Source: Cristatella mucedo
Taxonomy: Eukaryota > Bryozoa > Phylactolaemata > Cristatellidae
Direction of reading: 5' to 3'
NCBI GenBank assembly: GCA_009760855.2
Contig: WPIO01000010.1
Location: forward strand, 1,288,001 to 1,320,000
Length of the DNA: 32,000 nt
Shown here piece after piece: positions 20,251 to 29,125 of this stretch. Both the position numbers and the translations under genes were made by a program. The notes under the pieces are model-generated. The model ran no database searches. It was not told the origin of the DNA and saw only the letters and a list, made by a program, of their open reading frames with translations. Numbering within the stretch: the stretch's first letter is position 1; every line of letters starts with the position of its first letter.

Positions 20251-23200
20251 GCTGAATGAACCAGCTGGTTTGTGCTGTGACAGGTACTGACTAAGCTACA
20301 TGTCTAGCAGTCCTCGATACACCCTCGAAAATGAACTACATATGCAAACTTTCCAGGCAAAAGAGCAGTTAATATGAAAGAAAATGTTAGTGAAAATATT
20401 TAGAGCCTAAGGGGCAAGTCATATCCCACAGAAGTGAAATCATAGATATTTATGTAACGTGTCATTTAAATTAGCGACGACTGCCTTTCAGGAGCATTTC
20501 AAATTGCATGGCCCCCGTAGGTATTACACTACTACAAGCATACATGAGCCACTGCTAACCTACAAAGAGCTACTACTGGTAATGTTTCCTGCAACTCAAG
20601 AAGCGGCTACGAAATAGACGTGATATAGCCCTGGAAGGCATGGTCTCAATTAAATTGCTAACTTGCATCTTTACTGTCCTTGCTAACAAAACATTAGCAC
20701 CTTGTCAGTTGAATAGAAAGGTGATGAAAAAAAAGAGACAGGGGAGTGAACATGTCGTACCTGATCTTACTTATGGTGCTGTAATACTCCAAGTGCCTCT
20801 GGCGGCGAATGTAGACTCTTTCTTCATAAGTCGATTCGAATGGATAATAATCAAGCAGGAAGGGCCACACGTGTTGTCGTAGTGATCGGTCCACACCACC
20901 AAAAAAGATGTCCTAAAAGAATTCCAGATAGCAAGTGAGCAGGACTAACATGATTGCCCAGGTAGCAGATGGCCAAAGAAATGCATTCTCGTCTCAAGCT
21001 AATTTATGGAGCATCAAACTGAGCCCCAATCAGGCCAGTGATGCACTGTCGTCAATTGTGATAAAGAGTGTGACAAGAAACGATCCCAGAGGAACAGAGA
21101 GGTCTCCTCATCGAGAGAAAAGAACACTCCCACACACACTCTGAATGCAAATAAACTCTTTAGAGAAGGCAGTCCTTACAAGTGGTTAGATACAACGTGT
21201 GGGCAATCAAGATGGGTCGACTAGCCACTCCTGTGGTAGTACAACAGCATACCAGCACTTGGCTGACACTTACACACCCACTCACAAGCTGGTAGCCCAC
21301 CAACCAGTCGTTGAAATGGGCTCAGTGAAACTGTAAGCTGCTCAAGGACACTTAAGCAGCCACCTTGTCTGGCAGGCATGCGTTATATCCGATGCTACGA
21401 GTCACAATCGCTTACTCTGTCGTAGTGAGCTGGTGGCAATAGAGCCAAAATGCATAGATCGAATCCCATCTAGCCCCCAGCTGCTGTAAGTCAATAGCTG
21501 TCGCCAATGCCAGCATCCGAATAATAAGACTGCATGGTTTGCACAGCCGAGACAGACAGTTCATGAAGCAAATAAATCCAGGCAATACCAAGCTGCGGCT
21601 GCCCTAGACAGGCTCAATGGGAAATTGCAAGAAAATGAATATGAGACCAAAGTGCAGAAACCCTATCGCAATGGGAGAGCAGTTGATTGTCCACATACAG
21701 CAAACGCATATACATGCACTAAAATCACTAACATTACAATACAGGAAGACAATTTCAAACTCCATCTTGTGTACGAGATCAGTTAAAGTCACCATTTAAG
21801 AGGAGCCCTGAGAGGAGAACCATAAGGGGTAAGCTGAAATCTTCCTGCAAGCATGCTAGGGCAAACACTCGCTCTGCCAACCGTACTGCTCCAAATTGAA
21901 AGCCAGCAGGTTTCATAGCTCGTCCAAATCCTGCATGGCTGGACGTGGTAAAAATTCCCCACCAAAGCATTAGTCAATTAGTCAAGCTGCATCATCTGTA
22001 TCACTAGTTGGGCGCTCTGGCACATTTTGGCAGCACGAAGTCATCCGCAGCATTTCTACCAACCTGTCTGCAGCAAATGACTCTGGAAAGCATCCTCTGT
22101 AAGCAAGACCAGCTTCCCTCTTGTGTCATGCATGGCACGTGGCTCGCGCAAATTAGTAGCCATGTTTAAATGCTCATTTACTCAGTGTCAAGAGAGCAAT
22201 GGTCTTACCTCGGCTTCCCCTTCCATAAATTCTTGCACATACTATTCATTCAACACAATGGCAATAGAAATCAACACTAAGGTGAACACTAAACACTAAC
22301 ACTAAACAAAAAAAACTGCATAATCTTTGGCATTAGCAGCAGCAATGCCTGACAAACTGATGCCATCGAACAAGGCACTGCCTGGAGTATAAGACTGGTA
22401 TAATTATCATGAGTTGACATTCGGGTAATTGAAACCGTAGGTGCCCCATGACACTCACATATTCAGACAACCACCATCTCAATCAGCTGAAGTCTATAGA
22501 TTTCCAAAGCAAATCGGTTACAACCACCACCTCAATCAGCTGAAGTCTATAGATTTCCGAAGCAAAACGGTTACAAAGAAATGACAGCAGCCACAGCTCT
22601 CGACTCCGCTGTCCCCCAAGCCCAGCACTAGCATTTCTAAGCAGCAGAAAATATTACGACTTGCCCTTCGCAGGGTGAGCTCATCACAAATCTGTCCTTG
22701 GTCGTTCATGTGTGCCTGCCACGCTGCCGAGGTGACCAGACTATGGTAGCCCTCTTCGGGATGGCCCTGTCCATCAGGCAGTTTAGGCCTCACGACCTGG
22801 AACAGCTTGCTCTGTGAGCTGGGAAGCTTGTACTGCAACGAGAACAAGCAGAGACATGTGAGATTATGCAGAGTACAAATCAGCGTACCGCCATCAGCGC
22901 CAGAAAGACCAGCTGGGATCGCACGCGCTGTCGCGCCGCGTCCAGTCGTCATGGTGGTGGCATGATGGCACTAGCACTGACAGTGCTCGGAGCGATGCGC
23001 TCTACCTTCATCTTAGCCTCGTTGAACAAGTTCCAGTCATTGAGCACCTCGGCGAGCTTGTCTAAGCCGCCGTGATAGAAGTGAAAGATCTTGTACTGAC
23101 TTTCGCGGCTTGCCACGACGAGCTGACCACAGGTGCACTCCTCGTCGCTGTAGAACAGGCGTAGTGACTTCATGAGCCCTGCAGAAAATGGAGTGCTGCT

Positions 23201-24791
23201 TGCAAGCGGCTCCGGCCGGCCCAGCGCACACCGCCAGACAGCTGGAAAAGGCACACAGCCGCGCACAGGCTGGCAGCTGGTGGGCAATTACACGGCAAAG
23301 GAAGCTCAACAGCCCCAGGTGCAAGTGAATGCAAACTATGCTGCCACCCTCCCCCTCATAAGACTTCACAGCACAGGATTGCTGCTTGGAGGGACACCAA
23401 ATGCATGTAACCAGCCGTGCTCCTTAACATGAACGAGAGATCTGTAACAGCGAAAGCTACCTGCTGACTTACCGAGATCAACGCAAAACACGGGAAGCTG
23501 GTGCTTTTTGCTTCCCTGCGTCCGCAGTGACTCATAGAAAGCCACGTCACATTTATCAGCAATGACGTTGCCGATTCCCCGAAGGCAATCGGTCGCAGAC
23601 TCGGAGGGCGGCGAAACGTTCAACGACAACACACCCAACGTTCCTCCAACATCCGAGCAGCTGAGAACGCTCGAAGACATCAGGCCGTTTGCGGACCGAG
23701 ACGGCGTGAGCGCACTGCGGTGGCCAGTGGTCTCGCGGGGAGGCGGCAGTGGCACTGCAAGGGGATCATCACCGTCCGTCAAGCTAAGTGAGCGTGGACG
23801 AGACACGGCTCGGTGGCGGCCGAATTGTGTGTCAGGACGCTCGGCGATCGGCTCGGCCGCGGTCGTCGCTGCCTCTTCGACGGAGCTCACGCCCCGACTC
23901 GGAATGGTGCGTGGCACCCGGCGGCCGGTTTCGATAGTAGCACAGGCTTTTAGAGCTTCACCAGTGGTGCGCCCATCGTCACTCGAGCTGGCAGCTGCGC
24001 TGACTGTGCCCTTGGACAGCAGCAGGGCACGCAGACGGTCTCCCTTGATGGGAGACTTGCCAGCGGTGGCGCCGCCTCCACAATCGCAGCGCTCCGAGCT
24101 TTCGGGTGTCAGGAGGGGCGGGCTGCTGCCGTGCACGCTGCGTGGGTTGCTCTTGATGGTTCTGTTGGGCACCCACGTGAGCACCAGCGTGGTGCCACAC
24201 ACCTGCGAGCGAGCGCACCGGGCAGCTTCGAACTCGCCGGATGCAAGCGGCGGCCGCTAAGCCCGGATGCACGCACCGAGCAGGATGCAGCCCTCGTGAG
24301 GGACGACCCGGTAAGCGGTTCAAATCAATCGCTTGCTGGCTCGAAGGGAGGAAGCTTCTAACTCTAGCAGCACGGGACAGGACTGCGGCCAACAGAGGTT
24401 GAGCAAGCAGAGAAGGCAGACGGAAGCACAGACAGTCGATGCGACGGACCGCAGCTGGCATGCAACATTTAACCCGGTTATGTGTACATTCCATGTGTGC
24501 ACCCAGTCCCCCTCCCACCCGGGCAAAGAGTGGCGCTGCATTGCACACGCTAACCTCGTCAGATTGGCATCGCAGAGTGAAATAGCCGGGTATCTGCCTA
24601 AGGTCGCCGCTGCTGGCTTGGTGGATGCAGACGTTGTTCTTGCTGTACACGATTTCGCCATCGATCGGCGGTGGAGTGCCATGGCCAGCGGAAAGAGCTT
24701 TGCCGGAGGAGAAGCCCAGAAGATTCGATGCCCGCTGCAGAAGCCTCGTGAACGGCACGAGCCTTAAGCAGTCATAACGAAGCAAGGCCAT
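6071..24791 (-). CDS. TBC1D16: TBC1D16-like Rab GTPase-activating protein, ten coding exons
   Basis: Exons in coding order: 24791-24555, 24202-23473, 23178-23006, 22832-22665, 20912-20761, 13571-13437, 11093-10907, 10787-10693, 9051-8823, 6277-6071. They sum to 2313 bases (770 residues plus stop), and every junction keeps frame. The protein lines up end to end with vertebrate TBC1D16 in order and in approximate length. Residues 38-52 carry DGEIVYSKNNVC; 80-322 are a poorly conserved Ser/Pro/Arg-rich linker; 316-380 hold VDLG-MKSLRLFYSDE and LVVASRESQYK; the TBC domain runs from about 437 to 690. Both fingers are present: R512 in VEKDVVR and Q549 in GYSQGM. The C-terminus keeps GTGMWDSG..PAVEC. 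Family knowledge: stimulates GTP hydrolysis on Rab GTPases of endosomal traffic (Rab4A and Rab5 reported for TBC1D16). The start at 24791 is the most likely ATG; the frame is open further upstream. It is convergent with the PLP-enzyme gene. Confidence 0.95.
7288..7620 (+). mobile_element. LINE 3' fragments, possibly two stacked copies
   Basis: Starts with a peptide-level match to the end of the LINE ORF (SLIFEKKLKTYL at about 7291-7330, against TTFKRNLKTYLF in the copy at 28128). A decayed 3' UTR follows, then a tail 'agcctacgaagagatttagttctcttatggtgctatacaaatg' at 7534-7576 and an (ATT)n-like run to 7610. The remnant 'atgcaaagcgtctgggaag' near 7458 may be a first, older tail. Confidence 0.65.
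7880..7955 (-). mobile_element. LINE/SINE 3' tail fragment
   Basis: Read on the minus strand: a 'gtgcctagaaggacattgagttttctgagggtgctatatcaaatgc' tail followed by (ATT/GTT)n. The 5' boundary near 7955 is uncertain, and no tRNA-like head was recognised beyond it. Confidence 0.6.
8823..9051 (-). CDS. TBC1D16: TBC1D16-like exon 9 (residues 626-702)
   Basis: Acceptor atgtatctag|G with a weak pyrimidine tract; encodes WILLCFKREF, IWEACW, YQTDYFHLFICVAIVSLYGD and LLHFGSLSLHMN. Donor AAG|gtagga, phase 0. Strongly conserved end of the TBC domain. Confidence 0.95.
9052..10692 (-). other. Intron 8 of the TBC1D16-like gene
   Basis: 1641 bases, dominated by purine-rich GA repeats between 9684 and 10060; also a G run at 10284-10293 and a C run at 9147-9155. 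No coding exon was recognised. Confidence 0.8.
9684..10060. repeat. GA-rich polypurine microsatellite region
   Basis: Two long (AG)n blocks (about 9684-9722 and 9975-10014), with interrupted purine-rich sequence between and after them. The pyrimidine-rich strand is the transcribed RNA sense of the TBC1D16-like gene, so the pre-mRNA carries (CU)n here. Long minus-strand open frames in this region (Leu/Ser-rich) come from the repeat and are not genes. Confidence 0.92.
10693..10787 (-). CDS. TBC1D16: TBC1D16-like exon 8 (residues 595-626)
   Basis: Acceptor tttctctgcag|GTC; encodes VYLKELFRLMVPKFYSHL and LLFVHR. Donor CACAG|gttgtg, phase 2. Only 119 bases of intron separate it from exon 7. Confidence 0.94.
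10907..11093 (-). CDS. TBC1D16: TBC1D16-like exon 7 (residues 532-594), glutamine finger
   Basis: Acceptor tcttctcccag|G; encodes EILLNYAAAHPKLGYSQGMS with the catalytic Q549, then VYWCFVGLM and MPRDVDMDKQL. Donor CTG|gtctgt, phase 0. Confidence 0.96.
11461..11592 (+). mobile_element. tRNA-derived SINE with LINE-like 3' tail
   Basis: RNA polymerase III-type A box (TGGCGGGTAAGT, about 11469-11480) and B box (GGTTCGAGCC, 11507-11516) at tRNA-like spacing, then a short linker and a tail 'agagatacatttctcttaggacactgtataacaattatt', a degenerate form of the LINE 3' tail found elsewhere in the window. It lies in intron 6, antisense to the gene. Confidence 0.7.
11600..11692 (-). mobile_element. Second tRNA-like SINE head, opposite orientation
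   Basis: On the minus strand, an A-box-like TGGTCTTAGCCCGGGGG (about 11688-11672) and a B-box-like GGGTCGAGACC (about 11639-11629) sit at tRNA-like spacing. No LINE-like tail follows, so it is either truncated or interrupted by the neighbouring SINE. Confidence 0.45.
11978..12152 (+). mobile_element. LINE 3' end fragment
   Basis: Carries the 3' UTR phrases 'aaccatatttgcattctggccctgtgcatgtcacc' and the tail 'gaagtgcctagaaatagattgagttctctgggg', ending in an (ATT)n-like run at 12130-12150. A G run (12103-12112) disrupts the second arm of the stem. Confidence 0.75.
13256..13404 (+). mobile_element. LINE 3' tail next to exon 6
   Basis: Contains 'atttccctttgcagcaaatgcaaagcgc' and a perfect 'agagattgagttctct' core, then 'gagggcgctttatcaagtgc' and (ATT)n at 13375-13404. 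On the gene strand this places the repeat 33 bases downstream of the exon 6 donor. Confidence 0.85.
13437..13571 (-). CDS. TBC1D16: TBC1D16-like exon 6 (residues 487-532), arginine finger
   Basis: Acceptor atgttgtag|G; encodes HLMTAEERERFW, then VEKDVVRTDR with the catalytic R512, and DDNPNVDML. Donor AA|gtacga, phase 2. A LINE tail ends about 33 bases beyond the donor, inside intron 6. Confidence 0.95.
14144..14309 (-). mobile_element. tRNA-derived SINE with LINE 3' tail, intact layout
   Basis: Read on the minus strand: A box TGGTCCAGCGGTTAAGG (14303-14287), B box GGGCTCGAGCCC (14252-14241), short linker, then tail 'gaagcgcctggatagagatttagttctcttggggcgctatacaaatg' and (ATT)n to about 14144. 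The tail folds like the LINE tail (GCGCC/GGCGC outer stem, AGAGA/TCTCT inner stem). The tRNA part resembles a tRNA with a long variable arm, but the anticodon was not assigned. Confidence 0.82.
14310..14490 (-). mobile_element. LINE 3' end fragment abutting the SINE
   Basis: On the minus strand: 'gctgacactgtgcatgttgcc' (14490-14470), a second phrase 'gcgcatgttacctctaac', then 'catatgtaaagcaactcgaaatagacttaatttcttctgagggcactgtac'. It lacks its own (ATT)n; the SINE head begins exactly where that tail would continue, so the SINE probably inserted at or near the LINE end. Confidence 0.7.
17097..17160 (-). mobile_element. LINE/SINE tail fragment
   Basis: Minus strand reads 'agcacttggaaagtgcttagcaagagagttaggtctttaaaaggcactaaataaatg', a diverged version of the family tail. 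Another tail of the same family follows within 60 bases. Confidence 0.5.
17210..17965 (-). mobile_element. Degenerate LINE copy, ORF end and 3' UTR
   Basis: The tail (17217-17280) and 3' UTR phrase 'gctgacactgtgcatgttacc' (17336-17316) follow a broken coding part. Translated pieces match the copy at 28128: LACAFVTALC, AGLPACTI, NSAARRVC, SIDFHVLLLTFRSLYSLYP, FGDHAF-like. Several frameshifts and stops; the 5' boundary near 17965 is approximate. Confidence 0.8.
18286..18985 (-). mobile_element. Degenerate LINE copy, ORF end, 3' UTR and tail
   Basis: Tail 'aaagcgccttgatagaggtcaagttgtcttggggcacc' with short (ATT)-like end at 18286-18345; coding remnants include TKLKSFGDRAFCSYAP at about 18690-18640, QTTRCS near 18725, and 'FAVFNALLTS' near 18965. 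Frame is broken in many places. Same orientation as the gene. Confidence 0.8.
19926..20250 (+). mobile_element. 5'-truncated LINE copy, young, with duplicated tail segment
   Basis: Begins within the codons for the ORF end (TYLFRTAFSGS-like), continues through the complete 3' UTR, and ends in (ATT)n at 20214-20250. It is close to identical, about 93% by eye, to 28850-29125. The tail core 'ctagaaagagattgagtt...gaggg' (27 bases) occurs twice, at 20145-20171 and 20172-20198. Confidence 0.92.
20761..20912 (-). CDS. TBC1D16: TBC1D16-like exon 5 (residues 437-487)
   Basis: Acceptor ttcttttag|GAC; encodes DIFFGGVDRSLRQHVWPFLL, the start of the TBC domain, then ESTYEERVYIRRQR. Two donors are possible; ATCAG|gtacga joins in frame to exon 6 and gives the family's spacing to MTAEE, whereas A|gtaaga upstream does not. 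Confidence 0.94.
20913..22664 (-). other. Intron 4 of the TBC1D16-like gene (GC-AG)
   Basis: 1752 bases. Starts gcaagt and ends ttcttttag. Contains the 53-base tandem duplication at 22468-22573. No exon or mobile element was recognised in the rest. Confidence 0.8.
22468..22573. repeat. 53-base tandem duplication
   Basis: Copies at 22468-22520 and 22521-22573 are directly adjacent and differ at three positions only. The unit contains 'ctcaatcagctgaagtctat'. It sits 92 bases inside intron 4. Confidence 0.95.
22665..22832 (-). CDS. TBC1D16: TBC1D16-like exon 4 (residues 381-436), GC donor
   Basis: Acceptor ctcgttgcag|TAC; encodes VVRPKLPDG and HPEEG, then AWQAHMNDQGQI and ELTLRR. To stay in frame with the next exon (DIFFGGVDRS), the exon must end CGAAGG and the intron begin gcaagt, i.e. 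a GC-AG intron. The only nearby GT (after AAGGGCAA) would break the frame. Confidence 0.9.
23006..23178 (-). CDS. TBC1D16: TBC1D16-like exon 3 (residues 323-380)
   Basis: Acceptor ttttctgcag|GG; encodes MKSLRLFYSDEEC, GQLVVASRESQYK and FHFYHGGLDKL, the highly conserved pre-TBC segment. Donor AAG|gtagag, phase 0. Confidence 0.95.
23473..24202 (-). CDS. TBC1D16: TBC1D16-like exon 2 (residues 80-323)
   Basis: Acceptor ctcgctcgcag|GTG; the exon opens with a TTLVLTWVPN motif and LLTPESSE, both TBC1D16 landmarks, then a long Ser/Pro/Arg/Ala-rich stretch without recognisable domains, ending PVFCVDLG. Donor G|gtaagt, phase 1. It is CpG-rich compared with the introns. Confidence 0.93.
24555..24791 (-). 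CDS. TBC1D16: TBC1D16-like exon 1 (residues 1-79)
   Basis: Begins at ATG 24791 and gives FTRLLQRASNLLGF followed by DGEIVYSKNNVC and GYFTLRCQSDE, matching the N-terminus of the family. The donor is GAG|gttagc, phase 0. The exact start is less sure than the rest: an AG 38-40 bases downstream of the ATG could be an acceptor if a separate first exon exists upstream. Confidence 0.88.
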
Positions 24792-27700
24792 GTGCGTGTC
24801 TGCAGGGGCGCAGGTGATGCCAATCCGCTTGCATGCAGTGACACCATTGCACTGCCACGACCTGCGAAAGCTGCACTGCTTCGACGGCAAGCAACGGCAG
24901 CCACGACAGTAGCTAGGCTCAAGAGAATAGCACACACAGTTCGGGAAGGTAGCTGCGAACAAATTTCAAATCAGATCGTCTAGACGCCTCAGCTGAGACA
25001 GCACCAGACAAACACAGCATGTGCAGCTGGTTCACTCCTGCATAAGCTCTGCTGCTCACCCACTGCCCGCCTCACTGTCAGTGCTCTGCTAACGACTCTT
25101 TCAGGCAAGTTTGCATTTTCTCTCCGGCAAAAATAAAGCTCTTCAAATCACACATGCAAGCCACATTTGGAGTGACAGACGGTTCTAGCGTTGAACATGT
25201 AGCTGTCTGCAAATGCAATGAAGCTGTTTCGATGTTGGCCATCGGCAACATTGGAAATTATTTGAATCCGAAGATCAATGCGATATATCATTGGTTTGCC
25301 AACGGTGAGCTCAGCGAATGCCGCTAGGGCCCAACTCGTGCTACTCAGGCCCGGCAGGGGGGCCCCCACGGCTTACCATTTTTTGTCGACCAAGACTCAC
25401 TACAAATAACGCTCGCAAACAAACAGCACGGCGACTGAAAAAGCCCGGCAGTTGCTAACCTGCTGTATCACTATCACTTACTGCATTGAAGTCATCCTGA
25501 CTATGTGCCAGCGATGTCCCCTTCCATGTACGAGTAATGGTGATGTGGTTCGTCTCTGTACGAAGTCTAACCTAGTGGCGAATAAATGATTGTGGATGAG
25601 AGGTCTGCCAAGGGTTTGAGCCGAACGACTCAAAGACGGCGCACATCAGATCAAGATCTTACAGCACGTTCAGACTGAGAGACGTTGCATGCAGATGCCC
25701 AGTCGGGTTCGGGCATCACAAGTCTTACGAAAGATATACACTTTCGGCTGAAGGCACCAACAATATGCCCAGACGATAACTGCATGCCTTCAAAGAATAG
25801 TATGTCTAAAATTATTAAGTTATTCAAGCTCAAGAGGGTCAGCGCGTTGTTTCAACGGGTGGCAGCACAGATTTCAGAAGCCTAAATACTCAAAAACTGT
25901 GCCGAATGGCTGAAAGAACTAAAGCATGTTTCAGCACATGAACGGTGAAAATGAAGTTCGCGATATAAAGATTATCAAACTGCCCTATTCTTATATTAAT
26001 TCTTACCTATTCAACCCAAATCCAATGAACGACTACAGACGGACCGGTCCATATTGAACAGTCGAGTACAGTTGACCTCCCTCGTAGGCAGCAGATACAT
26101 TCATGGAATTCAAGCAACTCCAAGAAAATACGCAGGGCTTGGGGTTTACCTTAAAGAGCTAGACTCCTGCATAGACGCTCCTTAGGTAACATTGAGGACA
26201 GCTTGGTCTCCCATGGTTTGCAGGATAGGCGACAATATCGCAACCCAACACACCGGAAGTATAATGGTGACCTTGTTCATCAAGGTAACAAACACTAGTC
26301 TGGTGGTAGGATTCGTCGCTACGACTGTAGATGCCCGCGACTCTGGATTGGCAGGCATTGAGCTGTTGCGAAAAACCAATTCAATAATTTATAACCGCTC
26401 AGCCACACTTTTGCTAACCGAACGATCTCACGGCAACCAATCCTTTCTTCGTGGCCACAGCGCTGAGTCGTTGGAAAACCGCATCGGAATCTATGAATTT
26501 TAATCCAGCGCTCTCGGAAAATACGATAATTGCTGATTTTAAACGATACACTAAAGCCATTGGATAGAATTTCAAACAGTCTTCACCAGCTAATAGAAGA
26601 ATTGCAGACGCCAGCTAGTGTTAAAATTAGCGACGCAAGAGCAAGCCGACGTGACCTTTAGCACCGGATAGGGATCTACAGAAGAAGCGTCTTCGCCAGA
26701 AAAGTTGGACAGCACTTAAGAAAGTGCCTTAAACATGATTTTCACGCAAATTGGCCTGATTGGACAATTGTGTCAAGGGCATGCAGCAATATCAGAAACT
26801 GAATGTCGTGGGAATTCTGGGCAAGTATTAGCTTACCGGATCTTAACCATCTCTTTCTAGGGGCTATCGCGTGACGTCATTTTCAGTTCAGTCTCGGCTA
26901 ACAGCTGCGCAAAATAGCAGCCTTAGCGGTATTATAGTGGTCATAACAGTTATCAAATGGTAAACATTTGACTCAATCTGCATCCCCACAACAGTTCGGA
27001 AACTCACAAGGAGCTATCCGGATTTGCGAATTATATTTGTCAGCAATTTTACCAGGTTGATATTTAATATTTCCAGACCTCAGGCAAAAACTTGGCGATG
27101 CTGCAGAGCAAAGTAAGAAGCTTCAAGCAGAGGCCCCCAAGCTATTTAATGAAAAGCTATTCATGCGACAATGTTGATAGCATTTTATGCAGGAGGTTGG
27201 CTTGATTTGCTGTACGGTCTTTGCTAGAAAAGTTGAGATGCGAGTGTGGCAATAACACAGAGATTAGAGGATTCTTCCCTGCTCTTGGCGAAATTATTTT
27301 TCTGCGTTCAATTCCACGTAAAGCAGCCTATGGCAGCTGTGCACTTTGACAAATAGTAGTTCCTAGTAACAATAATAAGAATAATAACATTAAAAAGTTT
27401 GCACAGAACCATCAAAGAGCTTAATATATGCATATTAACTTTACATAGGCTGCTACAACCACATTAGATAAGCGACTGAACCATATTGGTTTCGTGCAGG
27501 GTGTAAACAAGCTACGCCATGCTAAGTATCTCTGCCATCCATTCTACAAAAGACTCAAAGACCGAGCAGTGTTACACTTGAGTGTTTTCTAGTAGCCTAG
27601 TCATAGAACCAGAGATTTCTGGCACGAATGTATTTGGCAACGGATTTCGTCTAGCAAAACGAAGAGAAATGAAGCACAGTTGCTGAGTCATGAGGGCAAT

Positions 27701-27970
27701 CATGCGAGAAAATGGCTCTGCAGTATCAGCGTCGGGCGCTGGCAAGAGGGTGCCGGAGTTTGCAGCAGAAGTTGTGGTATTTTGCAAGGATTGAAGAAGT
27801 GCATCCCAAGCAGTACTCGCGTAGCAAATCCTCCTTTAACTACTGTTATTCTAGGTTGGCAATGAGGTATGTAAAATTTCGCTACATGACTTGAAAGCAC
27901 GAAGATAATAAAATGTGTCCAACAGTTCAACTACGTATAAAGGAGCCAAGATACAGGGGCCCTGAAGGCC
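24792..27970. other. Upstream/intergenic region, no gene recognised
   Basis: Contains the presumed promoter and 5' UTR of the TBC1D16-like gene (not resolved). The rest is AT-rich with only short open frames, none similar to a family that I recognise, and few clear repeats. A short run of triplet-like 'aataataagaataataac' occurs at 27370-27390. Confidence 0.5.
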
Positions 27971-28058
27971 AGAATGACATTTTTCCTTGCATCTATTGAA
28001 TTGATTTACTTCTCAACAGGCTCCTCTGCAAGTCTGAAACCAGTACCGGCCATAATGA

Positions 28059-28883
28059 CGGGATAAATGTTTTACCTCAAATTCTCTCAACTCACTTGCT
28101 GCATGCATTGATGACATCCGATCATGGATGGCAGCAAATTTTCTAAAACTAAACGATGATAAAACTAACTTACTAGTTATGGGCAAACCTAGTGTTATTC
28201 AGAAATTGGAAAGGCTGACTTTCAAAATTGGCTCTGCCAGCATATCTCCAGTTGCATCAGCTCGAAATCTAGGTGTCACATTCCAAAGCGACCTCTCGTT
28301 AGACGACCACATCAGCTCCACAGTCAAATCAGCCTATTTTCAGCTTCATAACATTGCTAAAATTAGGGCTTGTTTAGATAAGGATACCACGTCCAAGTTG
28401 GTCCATGCATTCGTGACATCTCGTCTCGACTTCTGCAACTCACTGCTTACTGGCCTACCAGCATGTGCGATCAGGCGATTGCAGCTGGTGCAAAACTCTG
28501 CAGCTAGGCTTGTCTGTCGTGAGCGTCGCAGTTGCCACATTACTCCACTTCTCGCCGACCTGCACTGGTTACCAGTCAAGCAACGGATTGACTTCAAGGT
28601 TTTGTCGCTCACTTTTAGGTCTCTTCATTCTATGGCTCCAGCCTATCTTTCAGATATACTACCCCATCAGGCAAAGCATCGTACCACTCGCTTTTTGGAA
28701 TCCAACAGTCTAGAAATACCTCGTACAAACCTTAAATCCTTTGGAGACCGTGCATTTAGCTCGTATGCTCCCACAGCCTGGAACTCCTTCCCGACCCGCA
28801 TCAGAACATCCCCTGACCTGACCACATTTAAAAGAAACTTAAAAACATACCTATTTAGGACAGCATTTAGTGGGTCCCTGTGA
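28059..28883 (+). pseudogene. LINE ORF2 C-terminal part (reverse transcriptase end)
   Basis: The open frame encodes ACIDDIRSWMAANFLKLND, then ARNLGVTFQSDLSLDDHI, FVTSRLDFCNSLLTGLP, LQLVQNSAARLVC, DLHWLPVKQRIDFKVL and NLKSFGDRAFSSYAPTAWN, a signature order for the post-catalytic (thumb and connection) part of L2/CR1-clade reverse transcriptases. No endonuclease domain and no intact catalytic box are present, so this is a dead 5'-truncated copy although more than 270 codons remain readable. Confidence 0.92.
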
Positions 28884-29051
28884 TTCGTCCTTGGTGTGCT
28901 TATGCGTGCTGACACTGTTCATGCTGCCACTAACCACATTTGCATGCTGACCCAGTGCATGTAACCCCTAACCATGTTATTCATTTTGTTTGTTTTTCAA
29001 GCATGATTTTACTTACTATTCTATTGCGTATCACTTTGCAGCAAATGTAAA

Positions 29052-29085
29052 GCGCCTAGAAAGAGATTAAGTTCTCTGAGGGCGC
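29052..29085 (+). other. Conserved LINE 3' stem-loop
   Basis: GCGCC (29052-29056) pairs with GGCGC (29081-29085), and AGAGA (29062-29066) with TCTCT (29073-29077) around a six-base loop. The same arms recur in the copies at 13330, 20141 and in the SINE at 14180-14225. Probably the site at which the LINE enzyme binds template RNA. Confidence 0.75.
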
Positions 29086-29125
29086 TTTATCAAGTGCAAT
29101 ATTATTATTATTATTATTATTTTAT

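Larger units (their letters stand above)
13572..20760 (-). other. Intron 5 of the TBC1D16-like gene
   Basis: 7189 bases, the longest intron. Holds the nested SINE/LINE at 14144-14490, LINE copies at 17097-17160, 17210-17960, 18286-18985 (all minus) and 19926-20250 (plus). Stretches 14500-17090 and 18990-19920 hold nothing that I recognise, apart from a short AT-rich palindrome-like 'cccctatatatataaggggg' at 15000-15019. Confidence 0.8.
27975..29125 (+). mobile_element. 5'-truncated L2/CR1-like LINE, best copy in the window
   Basis: Covers the end of the reverse transcriptase domain, the ORF C-terminal part, 3' UTR and (ATT)n at 29099-29124. Around 27978-28055 the peptide MTFFLASIELIYFSTG lines up with the catalytic-box region of this clade, but the YADD residues are not intact. 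After a frameshift near 28058, the frame is open to the stop at 28881. The 3' tail folds as a two-part stem (29052-29085). Copies elsewhere in the window match this one, confirming a dispersed family. Confidence 0.93.

Noticed and set aside
20761-20780. Upstream donor A|gtaaga in exon 5
   Set aside because: Joining it to exon 6 shifts the frame; ATCAG|gtacga gives an in-frame protein with the family's spacing.
21400-21480. B-box-like sequence 'agatcgaatccc' suggesting a tRNA gene or SINE
   Set aside because: No convincing A box at the right distance and no LINE-like tail downstream.
23562-24260. 232-codon plus-strand open frame
   Set aside because: It mirrors exon 2 of the TBC1D16-like gene, which has correct splice sites and family motifs.
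26192-26503. 103-codon plus-strand open frame
   Set aside because: No recognisable motif, no splice context and no codon bias; likely chance.
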